Assembly (NCBI RefSeq): GCF_030272615.1
Contig: NC_081406.1
Coordinates: forward strand, 402,332,939 to 402,396,938
Reading direction: 5' to 3'
Length of the DNA: 64,000 nt
From: Cryptomeria japonica
Taxonomy: Eukaryota; Streptophyta; Pinopsida; Cupressales; Cupressaceae
The notes under the pieces are model-generated. The model worked only from the letters and a program-made list of their open reading frames with translations, made no database searches and had not been told where the DNA came from. The position numbers and the translations under genes are program-made. Positions 1 to 9,999 of the stretch are shown one piece after another (the first letter of the stretch is position 1; each line of letters starts with the position of its first letter).

Positions 1-235
1 TTAAAAATTTAGTTGTTATTTTTTTAGAATTTAAGTTAGATTGCTAATTTAGATTTTAGGTTAGATTTTTATTTTAATTTTAGATTTTTTTTAGTTTTTA
101 ACTAGTTGTTAGATTTTTTTAATTTATTATTATTATTTTTTTTTTTTGTTAATTAGTTTTAATCAGTTTTTAATTAGATTTTGAATTTGTTAATTAGAAT
201 AGATTTTAAATTTTTTTAAATAGATTATTTTTTAA
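1..235. repeat. T-rich low-complexity DNA
   Basis: A stretch dominated by T runs and short TTAGATT-type words. There is no reading frame or structural signal. It is either part of a degenerate LTR of element F or older background sequence. Confidence 0.6.
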
Positions 236-2211
236 TTTTTGTTAATTATATTAATGTTTGGTTTTGTGTCAATGTGTTTTGATTTATTTTTGTCAACTAA
301 TCTTTGTTGCTTTGTATTCTCTTGTAGGTTCTCTCTTGTGGCATTCAATCTCATATGTCAAAGATATTCTCTTGAAACTACTAATGTCATTTTGATGCAG
401 GATGCATGCCGAAGAAATGGTGATTTGAAACTGATTGTCTGGATTTTAGATTAGATCACATTTTGAATTGGTGCTTTAAAATTAACCAAAGTCTTTGGTG
501 TTTTAAGATATAGGCTCTTTTGTTTTACCTTTTAGAGGGCCTACCTCCTGAGAAGCCCTTAAGGCTCGGTGAGAGGGAAGGACCTAAGTGGCAATGAGCT
601 AAAGCCAAGCTCTTCCAAGCCACTATAATCAAATGCATTTGTGATGAAAGTTGGAAGCGACGGGTGTTGATTAGTTCATATTGACGACATGTCTTCCCAT
701 AAAACCTATAGAGTGCAACCTCTACAGGTTGGGAGCATTCCTTAACGAAGCATACACTGCCACATGTATGGCCACTCAAACAAATACCCTTACTAGACAT
801 AATTTGTGTTAGAAGCCAAAAAACCTTCTAGTTGTTGACGCAGGAGACCTTTGAAGCAACTCACATTCTTATGTTTCTTAGTAGAGATACAAAGTTTGCC
901 ATGGAGAGTTTCCATGGGTACTGGTGCTTGGCTTCCCTAGAGAAGTGAGTGTTGAGGGTGGATCTAGTGGGGTCAAGCATCTAAGTATCCACTCTGAATT
1001 ACGTAGCTCGGGGTAACCCCCCAAGTGAGATTCAATAACTATTGTCCTGGTTAGCCTTAGCATTGTTCTTGAATGTGTTTTTTATTTCAAAATTAAACAC
1101 ACATTCTGTTTGATGTGTTTTCTAAGTTTGTGCAAAACAAACAAGAAAATTCTACAATCAACACCACACTTGAAATCGAAACACTTTACAAAAAAAATTT
1201 GGTCTAAACTTTCAAGTATCCATCCACGTTGTAAAATAAAAACATTGCAAAATTTCATTGTCCTTGAAACATTGAACTTGTGTTCTCAAAACAATCATTT
1301 CAAATCTTTTGAGATGTCATTTTTCAATTTTTGATCTTTTAGGTCCTCATATAGTCACATCATTCTATCTTACCATACATTTTGGGTCCTTGCATATTCT
1401 TCACGTAGTTTCACCTTTCATCCTTTCATATCTCATTTAATTATACCTAGTCCTTGCATAACACCCTTAGATCAAACCTTTACATAGAAACCTTAGATCA
1501 AACCTCTGCATACCACCATTGGGTTATACCCTTGCATAATTCCCTTAGATCATACCCATAATCTTTGCATAGCCTTTTGATCATTCCTTTAGGATATAAC
1601 CTTAGACCTCGTATAAGTGCCTTAGGTCATTTCATCATCGGTCCTAGTATTTCATTATTATTTGCATATACCAAAATCCAAAAGAACCAAAAACATTGCT
1701 TGCACTTAGGATTTCTCGTCTTAGGTCTTACATCAAATTTCAATTATCAATCACCCTTATCACTTGAGGTGCATCTTCCTTGAGTTAGGGAGCCTATCAA
1801 TGTCTTTGAGTTGGTATTCCACTTGGAATTCATCATCTCCTATCATAGCATGCCCTCTCTTTGATCACTTATCCTTGTGTTTATCCATCATAGAACAAGT
1901 CAAACCTCACATTGCAAATATTTTTCAGACTTAGAGTATCCTTAGTTCTTGCATCAAAAATCACTCATCCTCATATCCCAATTATGGTTTAGCTGCACAA
2001 CACTTTCCTATCATATAGATAACATTTTGCATCAACCCTTAACACATTCCCATCTCAATCATGTCACATAGATTACATTTTTTCATTGATCCTTATCACA
2101 TCCTTATCTCACTCTAATCATATAGTTCCCCCTTTGCACTTTAGGGTTTGCATCATACCTAGATTCTCATACATTGTCCTAGGTCAAATATCAGAACTAT
2201 CATAAAAATCC
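236..2211 (+). other. Non-coding leader upstream of the element F gag
   Basis: No supported gene. The ORFs here are short and unrelated to any family I recognise. The 520-1060 part reads like an untranslated gypsy leader, with degenerate gaagcc/aagctc words. The 1330-2200 part is rich in repeated CCTTAGATCA and CATCATA-type words. A possible LTR end lies near 399 (tgatgca), followed by ggatgcatg, but it has no recognisable tRNA-complementary site. The stretch ends at the ATG at 2212 that probably opened the gag. Confidence 0.4.
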
Positions 2212-2794
2212 ATGGCTACCTTGGCCCAACAAATTCAAGAACTCAAGAGAAATATATTACATTCAAGCCCAACAGAAAGATTCAATGACCCCTCTTGAGA
2301 TAAAATTTATCGATATCAAGAACAACAAACTTGAAGAAATGCTAAATAGACTATATAAGGTGGAACAACAACTGATTGAAAATCAAAAGACAAATCTCGG
2401 ACAAGATCCCATGAATTATTCACCAAGACAAAATGACATTTCTTTAAAATATCCCTCAAATAGACAATTTACACCTTTGCGACAATCTATTTAGTCATCT
2501 TTGAAAGAGCTTCTTGAGCATAATCTTATCATATTGCCTAACAAGACTATATCGGGATGTGAATTTTTGAGTAATTATTGTGCATATCATAGACATAATG
2601 AACATAAGACTTCAACGTGCATGGAATTAAAACATAAAATTCAATACCTCCTTGATAATGGTGATATTGAAATTGAAGATCCTAATGATTCACCTAAGGA
2701 GAAACTAGATGTCATTACCAAACATGATCAAAATAATACACCTATGTCTAGAAAGGCTCCATATGTGGCCTCCATCTCTTCCATGATGTCTTAA
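2212..2794 (+). pseudogene. gag fragment of a Tat/Ogre-like Ty3/gypsy element
   Basis: The likely start is ATG 2212 (MATLAQQIQEL), but the downstream frame begins one register over by 2285, so there is a frameshift near 2260-2285. From 2285 the frame runs to 2794 with one in-frame TAG near 2492. The first part resembles a coiled coil (KLEEMLNRLYKVEQQLIE). The C-terminal part contains a compact metal-binding-like motif, CAYHRHNEHKTSTC, followed by MELKHKIQYLLDNGDI. This is the arrangement seen at the end of Tat/Ogre-lineage gag proteins (C-x2-H...H-x4-C, then a helix and D-N-G). Gag would form the virus-like particle. The usual N-terminal gag domain is missing or unrecognisable. Confidence 0.5.
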
Positions 2795-2840
2795 TCTCCT
2801 AAAACTTCTCAGCAATAATCCATACCATCTCCTTCATACA

Positions 2841-3647
2841 ATGAACCTAATGGTGAAACTTATCATGTTGACCCTCAAGGGCTATCAACAGTACAAATCC
2901 AAGCTAATCCATTCTTTTATACAAATCCTTTTATACAATTTAGGTGTCTTAGATCATATTCCATCATGCACTCCAATTCCAATAATACCCACTCTAGAAG
3001 GCCCCATCCAAAATGCTTCCCCATCATGTGAAAACATGAACACCTTCCAAGAATCACATATAAAAAATACTACCCCTTCCTTAGAAGTGGCTCCATGTCA
3101 AGAGGAAAATCTGAAAAATGAAGAAATGAGTTCTATCATAAATCGAGATCAAGACACCAAAATTCTCCAATCCCATCCAATGGTTGAAAAAGATCCTACC
3201 TCCCTAGAATCCCATGATGATCCCCTTATACCTTTCCATTTCTTCCAAGATGATCCCCTTCCATCTCAAGAGAAAAGCATCCTTCCAAATCCCATTCCTA
3301 ATCCACTTCCTAAGCAAGATCATGATGCCTCTTCCATCTTTTCAAATGGTCCTATTCAAAATGAAGAGTCAAACACCCTTCCTACTCTATCCAATGGTTC
3401 TCTTCCATGTCAAGATAAAAGTGTCTCTTTACTCCCTTGTCTACCTCAAGATTCAATCATGCCTATAAAGTCCTCTCATGATCCTCTTAGTCCCTACATT
3501 CCACCTCCACCTCAAAATGGACTTGCCCCTGGCATCACAAGTAAGAAGAAACCCTTTGTTAAAAGGATCCTCCAAAGCATGAATTATCAAAGAAAAAGCT
3601 TAGAAATTCATGAACAAGGTATATTAGAACCCCCTGATATAAAATAA
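2841..3647 (+). CDS. Pro/Ser-rich ORF of unknown function (268 codons), element F
   Basis: The longest uninterrupted frame in element F, opening 46 bases after the gag fragment stops. The composition is strongly biased: many Pro, Ser, Gln, Asn and Asp, short repeats of the type SNGxLPxQDKS and DPLxPxxFFQDD, a poly-Pro run (YIPPPPQNG), and a basic end (SKKKPFVKRIL). No catalytic motif, signal peptide or membrane span is seen. It may be a low-complexity linker between gag and a lost pol, or simply non-coding CT-rich DNA in which stops are rare. An alternative-frame ORF inside it (3214-3468) is a shadow. Whether this was ever translated is unclear. Confidence 0.3.
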   Translation: MNLMVKLIMLTLKGYQQYKSKLIHSFIQILLYNLGVLDHIPSCTPIPIIPTLEGPIQNASPSCENMNTFQESHIKNTTPSLEVAPCQEENLKNEEMSSIINRDQDTKILQSHPMVEKDPTSLESHDDPLIPFHFFQDDPLPSQEKSILPNPIPNPLPKQDHDASSIFSNGPIQNEESNTLPTLSNGSLPCQDKSVSLLPCLPQDSIMPIKSSHDPLSPYIPPPPQNGLAPGITSKKKPFVKRILQSMNYQRKSLEIHEQGILEPPDIK

Positions 3648-3992
3648 AATCTTGATTATAAGGGTTACATTGGTCACTCTTAAGATGTTGGTATCCCTCA
3701 TAAATCCTACATTTCTCCAGTTAAATCCAAATACATGCCTTACTCTTCACCCCTTCCATCTATTTTAGGTCCCTATATCCCTCCATCCCTTATGCGGGAT
3801 CAACAAAGATACACATCTTTGAGCACCTTCCATCCATCCAAAATACCTTCATATCATTGCTATCCATCTACACATTAATTTCCTCATCCAAGCAATTTGG
3901 ATGCCAAGAATAAAAGTCATAAGTCAAATAATCCACATATATTTAAGGATCAACATGTCCCATCTAATTGAAATGTAAAAACAAAGAAAAAT

Positions 3993-4523
3993 ATGAACCA
4001 AAAAGAAAAAGAGATATACAAAAGGCCACAAAGGCCCATTGAGCAAAAGAAAGAAATTTCAAAAACCATATGGGTTCCTAAGGTGCTTGTTGAAGCAATG
4101 CATTCCAAGGAACTACAAAAGAAAGAAATTTCCAAAAGGCCACAAAGGCCCACAAAGAAAGAAGAAAAGTCAAAATTTGTATGGCTTCCTAAATCCTACA
4201 TCAAGGCAATGCGTTCTAAAGTATCACAAAAAAATGAAAAATCAAGAACCATGTGGATTCCCAAGTCACTCGTACAGGACTTGCACACTAAAGAAAAATC
4301 AAAATTTGCATTCAAGTTTGCTACTCCAACTTCTCCCACATCCACTATCCTAAAACCTTTGTCACCTCCTTCATCCATTTTGGATCCTTGTGTCCTAAAA
4401 TCTACATCAACCTTTCCATCAAAATCACAAACTCCAAACTCCACTATTCCTCCCCCATTCCATCACCCTTCAAGGTGGGTGCCAATGTTGACATTGCAAA
4501 TATTTCCATCCACTCCTACATAA
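3993..4523 (+). CDS. Basic ORF with three internal ~33-residue repeats, element F
   Basis: A 176-codon frame. Three successive repeats of about 33 residues are visible, each built on W-x-PKxxVxAMHSK followed by a Lys/Glu/Ser/Gln-rich tail. The cores are IWVPKVLVEAMHSK, VWLPKSYIKAMRSK and MWIPKSLVQDLHTK. A Pro/Ser/Thr-rich tail follows. The retained Trp, Pro-Lys and Met/Leu-His/Arg-x-Lys positions across diverged repeats suggest former protein-level selection, which argues against pure low-complexity noise. I recognise no family. The position between gag-like and post-pol sequence of element F suggests an element-encoded accessory region. Confidence 0.35.
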   Translation: MNQKEKEIYKRPQRPIEQKKEISKTIWVPKVLVEAMHSKELQKKEISKRPQRPTKKEEKSKFVWLPKSYIKAMRSKVSQKNEKSRTMWIPKSLVQDLHTKEKSKFAFKFATPTSPTSTILKPLSPPSSILDPCVLKSTSTFPSKSQTPNSTIPPPFHHPSRWVPMLTLQIFPSTPT

Positions 4524-4780
4524 ATCTTCCAAAATCCCATCCATTATCCAACACCTATGTTTCATCCTTCCATCCCTCTTATCCAATCCTTTGCATAAAT
4601 CCTTATAATCTTTCCATCTTATCATCCATTCCATCTCCCTTTACTATCATCATATTGACATCTTTGAGCATACCTTCAATAGCCATGGATAATTATAGTA
4701 TGTGTCAGGGGTACTATCTAGAGAACAACTTGATTCCTGAGTCATATCTCCTATCATGTATCCATTATCTTCCAAAAGTT
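4524..4780 (+). other. Non-coding CT-rich sequence of element F
   Basis: CCATCC/TCCATT-rich sequence with no supported gene. A 156-codon frame overlapping it (4388-4858) reads only low-complexity Ser/Ile/Leu and then poly-Lys from the A-rich run, so I do not treat it as a gene. Confidence 0.5.
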
Positions 4781-4870
4781 CAAAAAAAAGTAAAAAAAAA
4801 AAAGAGAAAGAAAAAAAAAGGAAAAGAAAAAAGTGAAAAATCAGAAAAAAAAAATTAGTAAAGAGAAAAT
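4780..4870 (+). repeat. A-rich run
   Basis: About 90 bases, mostly A with scattered G, directly before the hairpin module. Element G has a similar A-rich run at 44949-44976 in the same position, just before its own module, so this is a shared structural feature of the two gypsy elements. Confidence 0.7.
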
Positions 4871-4884
4871 TTTTTTTGTCCATT

Positions 4885-4952
4885 GGTGAAAACCTGGCAA
4901 ACAGGTGCCTTAGGCAAGTACCATGATGAAAACCTGGCAAACAGGCATCATG
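4885..4952 (+). repeat. Two copies of a GTGAAAACCTGGCAAACAGG hairpin module
   Basis: Two direct copies, at about 4885-4912 and 4922-4952. The second folds well: outer arms CATGATG (4922-4928) and CATCATG (4946-4952) pair perfectly, then an AAAA bulge, an inner CCTG/CAGG stem and a GCAAA loop. The first has the same inner stem and loop but weak outer arms. Element G carries two related copies just after its integrase. A structural role in the RNA is inference. Confidence 0.55.
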
Positions 4953-5404
4953 TGTAATCCATTATTTTCTTGCACTATTCACTGGGGGCAAGTTCAATCC
5001 ATGTGCATCCATTTATTATCCCTCATTCACTATATATCCATCCATATCCCCTTTTCCACCTTTGATCTTGACAAGGTTAAGGATCTTTGCAGGCTTCATG
5101 TGTCCTATCTATTGCATCTGATCCACACCCTTCATCTCCTATCCTTTCATTAACACCCTTTGATCTTGCTTATTATATCCAAACCCATCTCTTCATCTTG
5201 ATCAAAATTTAGGACATAAAATGTAAAAAGGTCTCTTAGTCTTAATCAAAATTGGTCCCTTTCCTTGGATTGACATATTATCCTATTGCGAGATAGTCCT
5301 TGAACATCATATAAGAATTCATCATCATTCAGTTATCCATTCATATCCCATTTTTTCATTCATCCGCTCAAAATTCCTTTTGCCTTGCTAGACACTAGGG
5401 GTAA
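4953..5404 (+). other. Non-coding post-pol-like region of element F
   Basis: No supported gene. CAT/ATCC-rich sequence between the hairpin module and the tandem repeat. The 76-codon frame at 4923-5153 starts inside the hairpin module and has no family resemblance. Confidence 0.5.
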
Positions 5405-5632
5405 ACATGAAAAAATCATAAAATATTCTGAAAAAATCATAAAAATCATAAAATGTCCTGAAAAAATCATAAAATGTCTAGAAAACCCCTAAAAATCATA
5501 AAATTTCTTCAAAAAATCATAAAAATCATAACAAATTATGAAAAAATCATAAAATGTCCTGAAAAAACCCTAAAAATCATAAAATGTCTGGAAAAACTCT
5601 AAAAATCATAAAATGTCTAGAAAAACCCTGAG
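5405..5632 (+). repeat. Tandem repeat, AAAAATCATAAAATGTC-type unit
   Basis: Roughly ten imperfect copies of a 20-32 base unit built from aaaaatcat and aaaatgtcctgaaaa or tctagaaaaccct. Unit length varies and some units are doubled. It is non-coding and lies in the 3' part of element F. Confidence 0.75.
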
Positions 5633-6403
5633 CGATGGCACAAACACTTCAGACAAACATGAACCTTTGCACTTCAACGAATTCATGATGTGATGAGATT
5701 ATGATTGAGCAAACATAACAACATTTGATCGACTTGTTAAAATTAAGCACATTAACTGGGAACAAAAATCATTAGGCATGAAACATATTGTTTGCTTGTT
5801 TGCTTATTTTATTTTGATTGTTTCTAATTTTCTTTTTTGGGTGACCTGTCTTTTAGCTTTTCTGGGATGTCTCTGACTAGAGATTTTATCTACAAGATGT
5901 CTTTGACTAGAAAGACTAGGATGGGGCATGTTCACTTGTATGTTGCTTGCGGGATGTTCCTTAGAAATATGATGACACATCCTAGGACATGATCATCTAA
6001 GATCATCGAGGACATAACAGTCTAATGCAAACTAAGGTAATCCTTCTTATTTTATGTGTTTCCATACTCACAATTGTTATGTCGATTCATTTGGGTCTAA
6101 TCTATATCTAGATGAGTTTTTCTAATTGCCATAATAAGCTCGATGATGATATAAGCACTTGAAAAGCACAAGAATTTTCATCACCTTTCATATCCTCTTT
6201 CTCATCATTCTTCTTTCTCATCACTTTTCTCCTTTCATCACCCCTTTCATCTCTCTTTTTAATAATTTATTCCATCATCTCCTTCATCCATCTTATTGAA
6301 ATGAGATCAATCAAATGCTTTATCCAACTGATACATGTGTCTGAAATTATTAATCCCTTTATCATTTCAACCAACTTGCTTCTTGCAATATCCATGCCTT
6401 TGG
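5633..6403 (+). other. Non-coding 3' region of element F
   Basis: No gene seen. It contains a near-direct repeat gggatgtctctgactag / gatgtctttgactag around 5867-5910, and CTTTCATC-rich sequence at 6175-6300. Confidence 0.45.

Positions 6404-6434
<31 letters not shown>
6404..6434. repeat. (AATC)n microsatellite
   Basis: About eight tandem AATC units, flanked on both sides by the word ttggatc. It lies in the hairpin-rich pre-LTR stretch of element F. Confidence 0.85.
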
Positions 6435-6438
<4 letters not shown>

Positions 6439-6796
6439 GATCACCTTATCTTGTGCTAGCATCAATTCTTATCAGCTTAATCAGCTCAATCAACTTAAAT
6501 AGCTAATCAACCTGACTATACTGTTCATTTCCATCAATTGTTCAGTTACGCCTTATCAACTGTGCATTTCCATCAAATGCACATCTCAACTTAATCACTT
6601 GCGCAATATCAATCATCCAATCTTCTCTTCTCTAATCTATCAAGAGAGCAATCTCCATCGTTCTGTTCGATCAATCTCTCAAGGGGGCATAACCAATCAA
6701 TAATCATCCTTACCAGGACACCTCTAGGGCATATCTCAGTTGATCAGTTTCTTTGAAACAACATAAGAGGTTGCATTGTCTCAAAGAGTGGCATAA
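6435..6796 (+). other. Hairpin-rich stretch before the 3' LTR of element F
   Basis: No gene. It contains a perfect stem-loop, TGTGCATTT / AAATGCACA with loop CCATC (6561-6583), and a smaller one, TCTCT / AGAGA (6629-6647). Many words are built on ATCAA. A purine run, caagggggcat, lies at 6679-6689, and another, aaagagtggcataa, directly precedes the LTR at 6797 and may be the polypurine tract. The organisation matches the longer stem-loop array of element G. Confidence 0.5.
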
Positions 6797-6945
6797 TGTA
6801 GACACATAAATATTTCCAATAAAATGTGTCCTCTTATCAAACCTCAATTTTATAAACATCATCAAGATGGATCCATTATAATATTAATTTCTCATTTTCC
6901 ATTATACTATTCATTATATTAATATTTATATCCATATTCCCGTTG
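6797..6945 (+). repeat. 3' LTR of element F, first part
   Basis: Begins TGTAGACACA right after a purine run and continues as AT-rich sequence that is similar in style to 10000-10200, where the LTR resumes. The junction with the intervening non-coding block near 6945 is approximate. Confidence 0.4.
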
Positions 6946-8336
6946 TCAGTCAAATTGCACCTGTAGTGCACAAGCTGAAAGCTCAAGCAACTTGGTGACA
7001 CATGGGATAATTATCAAACTTGTGGGTTGCCTATAGTGAGAATTAACATCCAGATGAAGGGCTGGTTCCCTGTGAATATATCTAAATCTTTGACTAAGAA
7101 AAGGGATAGGGAAACTAAGAATGAAAATAGAATGATTTGCAGATGCTAGATGAAGGTGAAGCATCAATAAGATATCTCAAAATGACAAAGATACAATCCT
7201 AAAAACACCAATCTGCACAAATAGACTTCTAGTTCATAACACAAATATTTCATGCAAAGGATTTAAACTTCAAGAAATTGAAAGGAAACAAAACTTTCAC
7301 AATCAACCGAATGAGCCAATTTATCACAATGCACAACATGTGACTTAGAAATGAGATAGAAAATTTAAAGGTTATCTAGACAATAACAAAATAAACTAAC
7401 TCTCAATAAAGAATAAGAAAATGAACTATAAAGACATAAGGCATAAGCTGGTAATTTTTATTTAGAATTCTGTCATAAAACTGCATATGAGCTACAAGAA
7501 TGTATTCTCTGCTAAATCCAGCCAAAGAATCATCAAGAACTAGTGAAGAAAGATAAAACTTTTTCACTTTATACAAAAACCTTCCAAAAGGTAGAGGAAA
7601 GATAACTCCATAATGACTGAAGATGAACTCCCACTGAAAATATCTCCTTTGAAAACTAATCCTCTCATAGAAATAAAAAGCCACCAAAAAGGCTTAAAAT
7701 CATGAGAAAAACTCATGCAATTCAGTTCAAACTCTTAGTCAACTAAAAGTTGACCCATATGGCACTCAAAATCAATCCTTATCACCTCAAGATCACGAGA
7801 AAGACTCATGCAGACTTGCTCTGAGCTAGGTAACCGGACCTCAAACTACCTGATGGATTTTCTTCTCATTTTGCATGGATCCCTGGATGCTACCTTGCCT
7901 GCCACTATCGGCTTTTGACTGTAACTAGAATTACTTTCTTCATCGGGTCATCAGGTTAGCACTGAAACACTTATTCTGATGACCGATGATACGCTCCATT
8001 TTGCTTTCTTTTTTATTGGGCTCACCACATGTCACTTCTTGGTTGGTTCTGGGGTTCCTACCCTGCCATCTTAGCACAACCTAGACTCACTGTCGGAATG
8101 AATCTCTTACATCCAATCAACCTTAATCTTCGTTCTTTATTTCTTCCTTTGAATTGCTTCCTTAGCTGGCCCCACTACTTGGTCACCAAGTCATGACAAA
8201 TAAACACCGCCCATCTTCATCATGCAGTATAGTGACCACCGCTAGATCTTCAGGAACCTACTTGCTTTTTACCTCTACTTGTTTGCTCTCTATCTCTCTT
8301 GTTTCTCTCTTCATCCTTGGCCCATGAGAACGAGCG

Positions 8337-8500
8337 ATGATAATGAACTTTGGACCATTTAATCACTTTGAACCAATGAACCACTTTGAATCATTGAACC
8401 ACTTTGAACCAATGAACTTTGAACCATTGAACCACTTTGAACCAATGAACCACTTTGAACCAATGAACTTTGAACCATTGAACCACTTTAAATCGGTTCA
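8337..8500 (+). repeat. Tandem repeat AACCACTTTGAACCAATG
   Basis: An 18-base unit alternating with a shortened 15-base unit (aactttgaaccattg), giving a 51-base higher-order period. About nine units. It opens a frame reading N-H-F-E-P-M repeats, but that is a by-product of a unit length divisible by three; no gene is claimed. Confidence 0.8.
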
Positions 8501-9138
8501 AAATTCAAGTTCAAAGTTGACTTAAAATATATATACATCCACTCGTCTATATCCTTTTTCCACGTGTCAGCCTCTAATTTTCTCGCGGGTCCACCTTGTC
8601 TCACCACTTGGACCTGCCACTAGACTTGGTCTGCCTTGATTCCTCATCTACTCTCTATCCCATGGTGCATCCTCATTTGCTCTTAGCCCACCTGGACGGC
8701 CATCTCAAATGCCACATCATCAGTCACCAAGTTGCAGGGAATAACTATCGAGCACCTTCATCATGTGGTATAGTGATGGCCGTTGATCTACCCTCAAACT
8801 GCTCAATCTTTAATCTCTTATTCGCTCACCTTTTCCAAACGTGCTTTGTCGCCAAGTCGCAGAGGTAACTGGTGAGCTCCTTTCTATAGTAGTATAGTGA
8901 TATCCCTTAGATCTTTCAAACTACCATTGATCTTCTCTTAATTTTCTCCACCTTTAACCCTGGTTGATCTTCTCTCTTGTACCACATGTCAACATGTGTC
9001 ACCCCCTGATTGGTTCTAGAAATCTGCCTGGGCACCACGTGTCTGCCAGGCCTGCCACGCATCTTATATTGTCGGATCTCTTTCTTTCGGCCAAACTACT
9101 CTCTTGGTGAGTCATTTACTAGTCTCATCGAACCTATG

Positions 9139-9168
9139 GTTTCATCGATATTGTTATATCGATGAAAC
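9139..9168. repeat. Perfect 13-bp inverted repeat, loop TGTT
   Basis: Arms GTTTCATCGATAT (9139-9151) and ATATCGATGAAAC (9156-9168) pair without mismatch around a four-base loop. A third partial copy of the arm (ggtgaaac) follows at 9178. No poly-T tail follows and no gene lies upstream. Confidence 0.8.
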
Positions 9169-9999
9169 TGAGCCTTCGGTGAAACTTTTTTGGGACTCAT
9201 TGCGGCCAAGGTCTGCTTGATGTCGTCCATCTATGCCATGTCACTAGCCACTAGACTACCACCTGTCTACCACGTATCTTTGGTCTTATACTCTCTGCTC
9301 TGCCACATCATCAGTCACCAAGTCACGATGATATCCGGTGAGCATCTAACCATCGCGACAGTCGTTGGATCACTGTGATCTGTGTCCAATCTTTCTGACT
9401 TGCTCGACCTTTAACCTCTTCCCGCTAGCTAGTCACAAAATTAAGATGCCTTGAGATGTGTGTGCATGCGGGGTCCATTGGGCGACAAGACACTTCTTGT
9501 CAAAAGCTCATAAGCTTTGACATTATAGTTATATGTGACTTTAGCTTTAAATACAAAAATGCTCCTCCCTGCAACCAATGTTGGATAAAGTTTCTTCCTG
9601 CTTGGTGACTAAAAATGCTTGGAAGTTCTCTAGCCTTTTAAAACCCTTTTTGGCACCCAAGTAAAAACTTTACATAGGCTGATTGCATTTCCTCTGAGCT
9701 TCTTTTGACCTTTCATCAGCTACGCGGGGAATTTGGTGATACACTTGCCAACATGAATTTGCTTGAAGGTTTTAATAGGCCATGCTATTTCATCTACAAT
9801 GGAGCATAAATATCTCTGTGGTCTACAACATGCTAAGCTCAACCCTTGTGGGAGCCACATTTTAACCCACATGTTGTCTTACTTTCGTATATCTACACAT
9901 GAAGCAAACAAGTTAGACAAAAACAATACATTTCTCTCTGGTTCATGATTTGATCTTTTCAAAATGAATGAATGCAAGGCTTCATTAGGGCACTAAATT

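Larger units (their letters stand above)
8190..9380 (+). repeat. Four diverged copies of a GTCACCAAGTC...TATAGTGA word
   Basis: Copies lie near 8180-8260, 8715-8800, 8848-8925 and 9309-9380. Each has a variant of gtcaccaagtcgcag, then a gap, then (cttcatcatg)(c/t)agtatagtga, then a gttgatct-like end. The last copy has lost the middle. Spacing is irregular, so this is a degenerate repeat family rather than a clean array. Confidence 0.5.
6946..9999. other. 3-kb non-coding block interrupting the element F LTR
   Basis: No supported coding region on either strand. Base composition is distinctly richer in C and G than the AT-rich LTR on both sides, especially 7780-9460. It contains a tandem repeat (8345-8494), four diverged copies of a 70-90 base word, and a perfect 13-bp inverted repeat (9139-9168). 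It could be a solo LTR or a non-autonomous element. I could not identify termini or a target duplication, so the class is undetermined. Confidence 0.4.

Noticed and set aside
8337-8525. 62-codon ORF of N-H-F-E-P-M repeats
   Set aside because: Produced by an 18/15-base tandem repeat with no stops; no start context, homologue or neighbour supports a gene.
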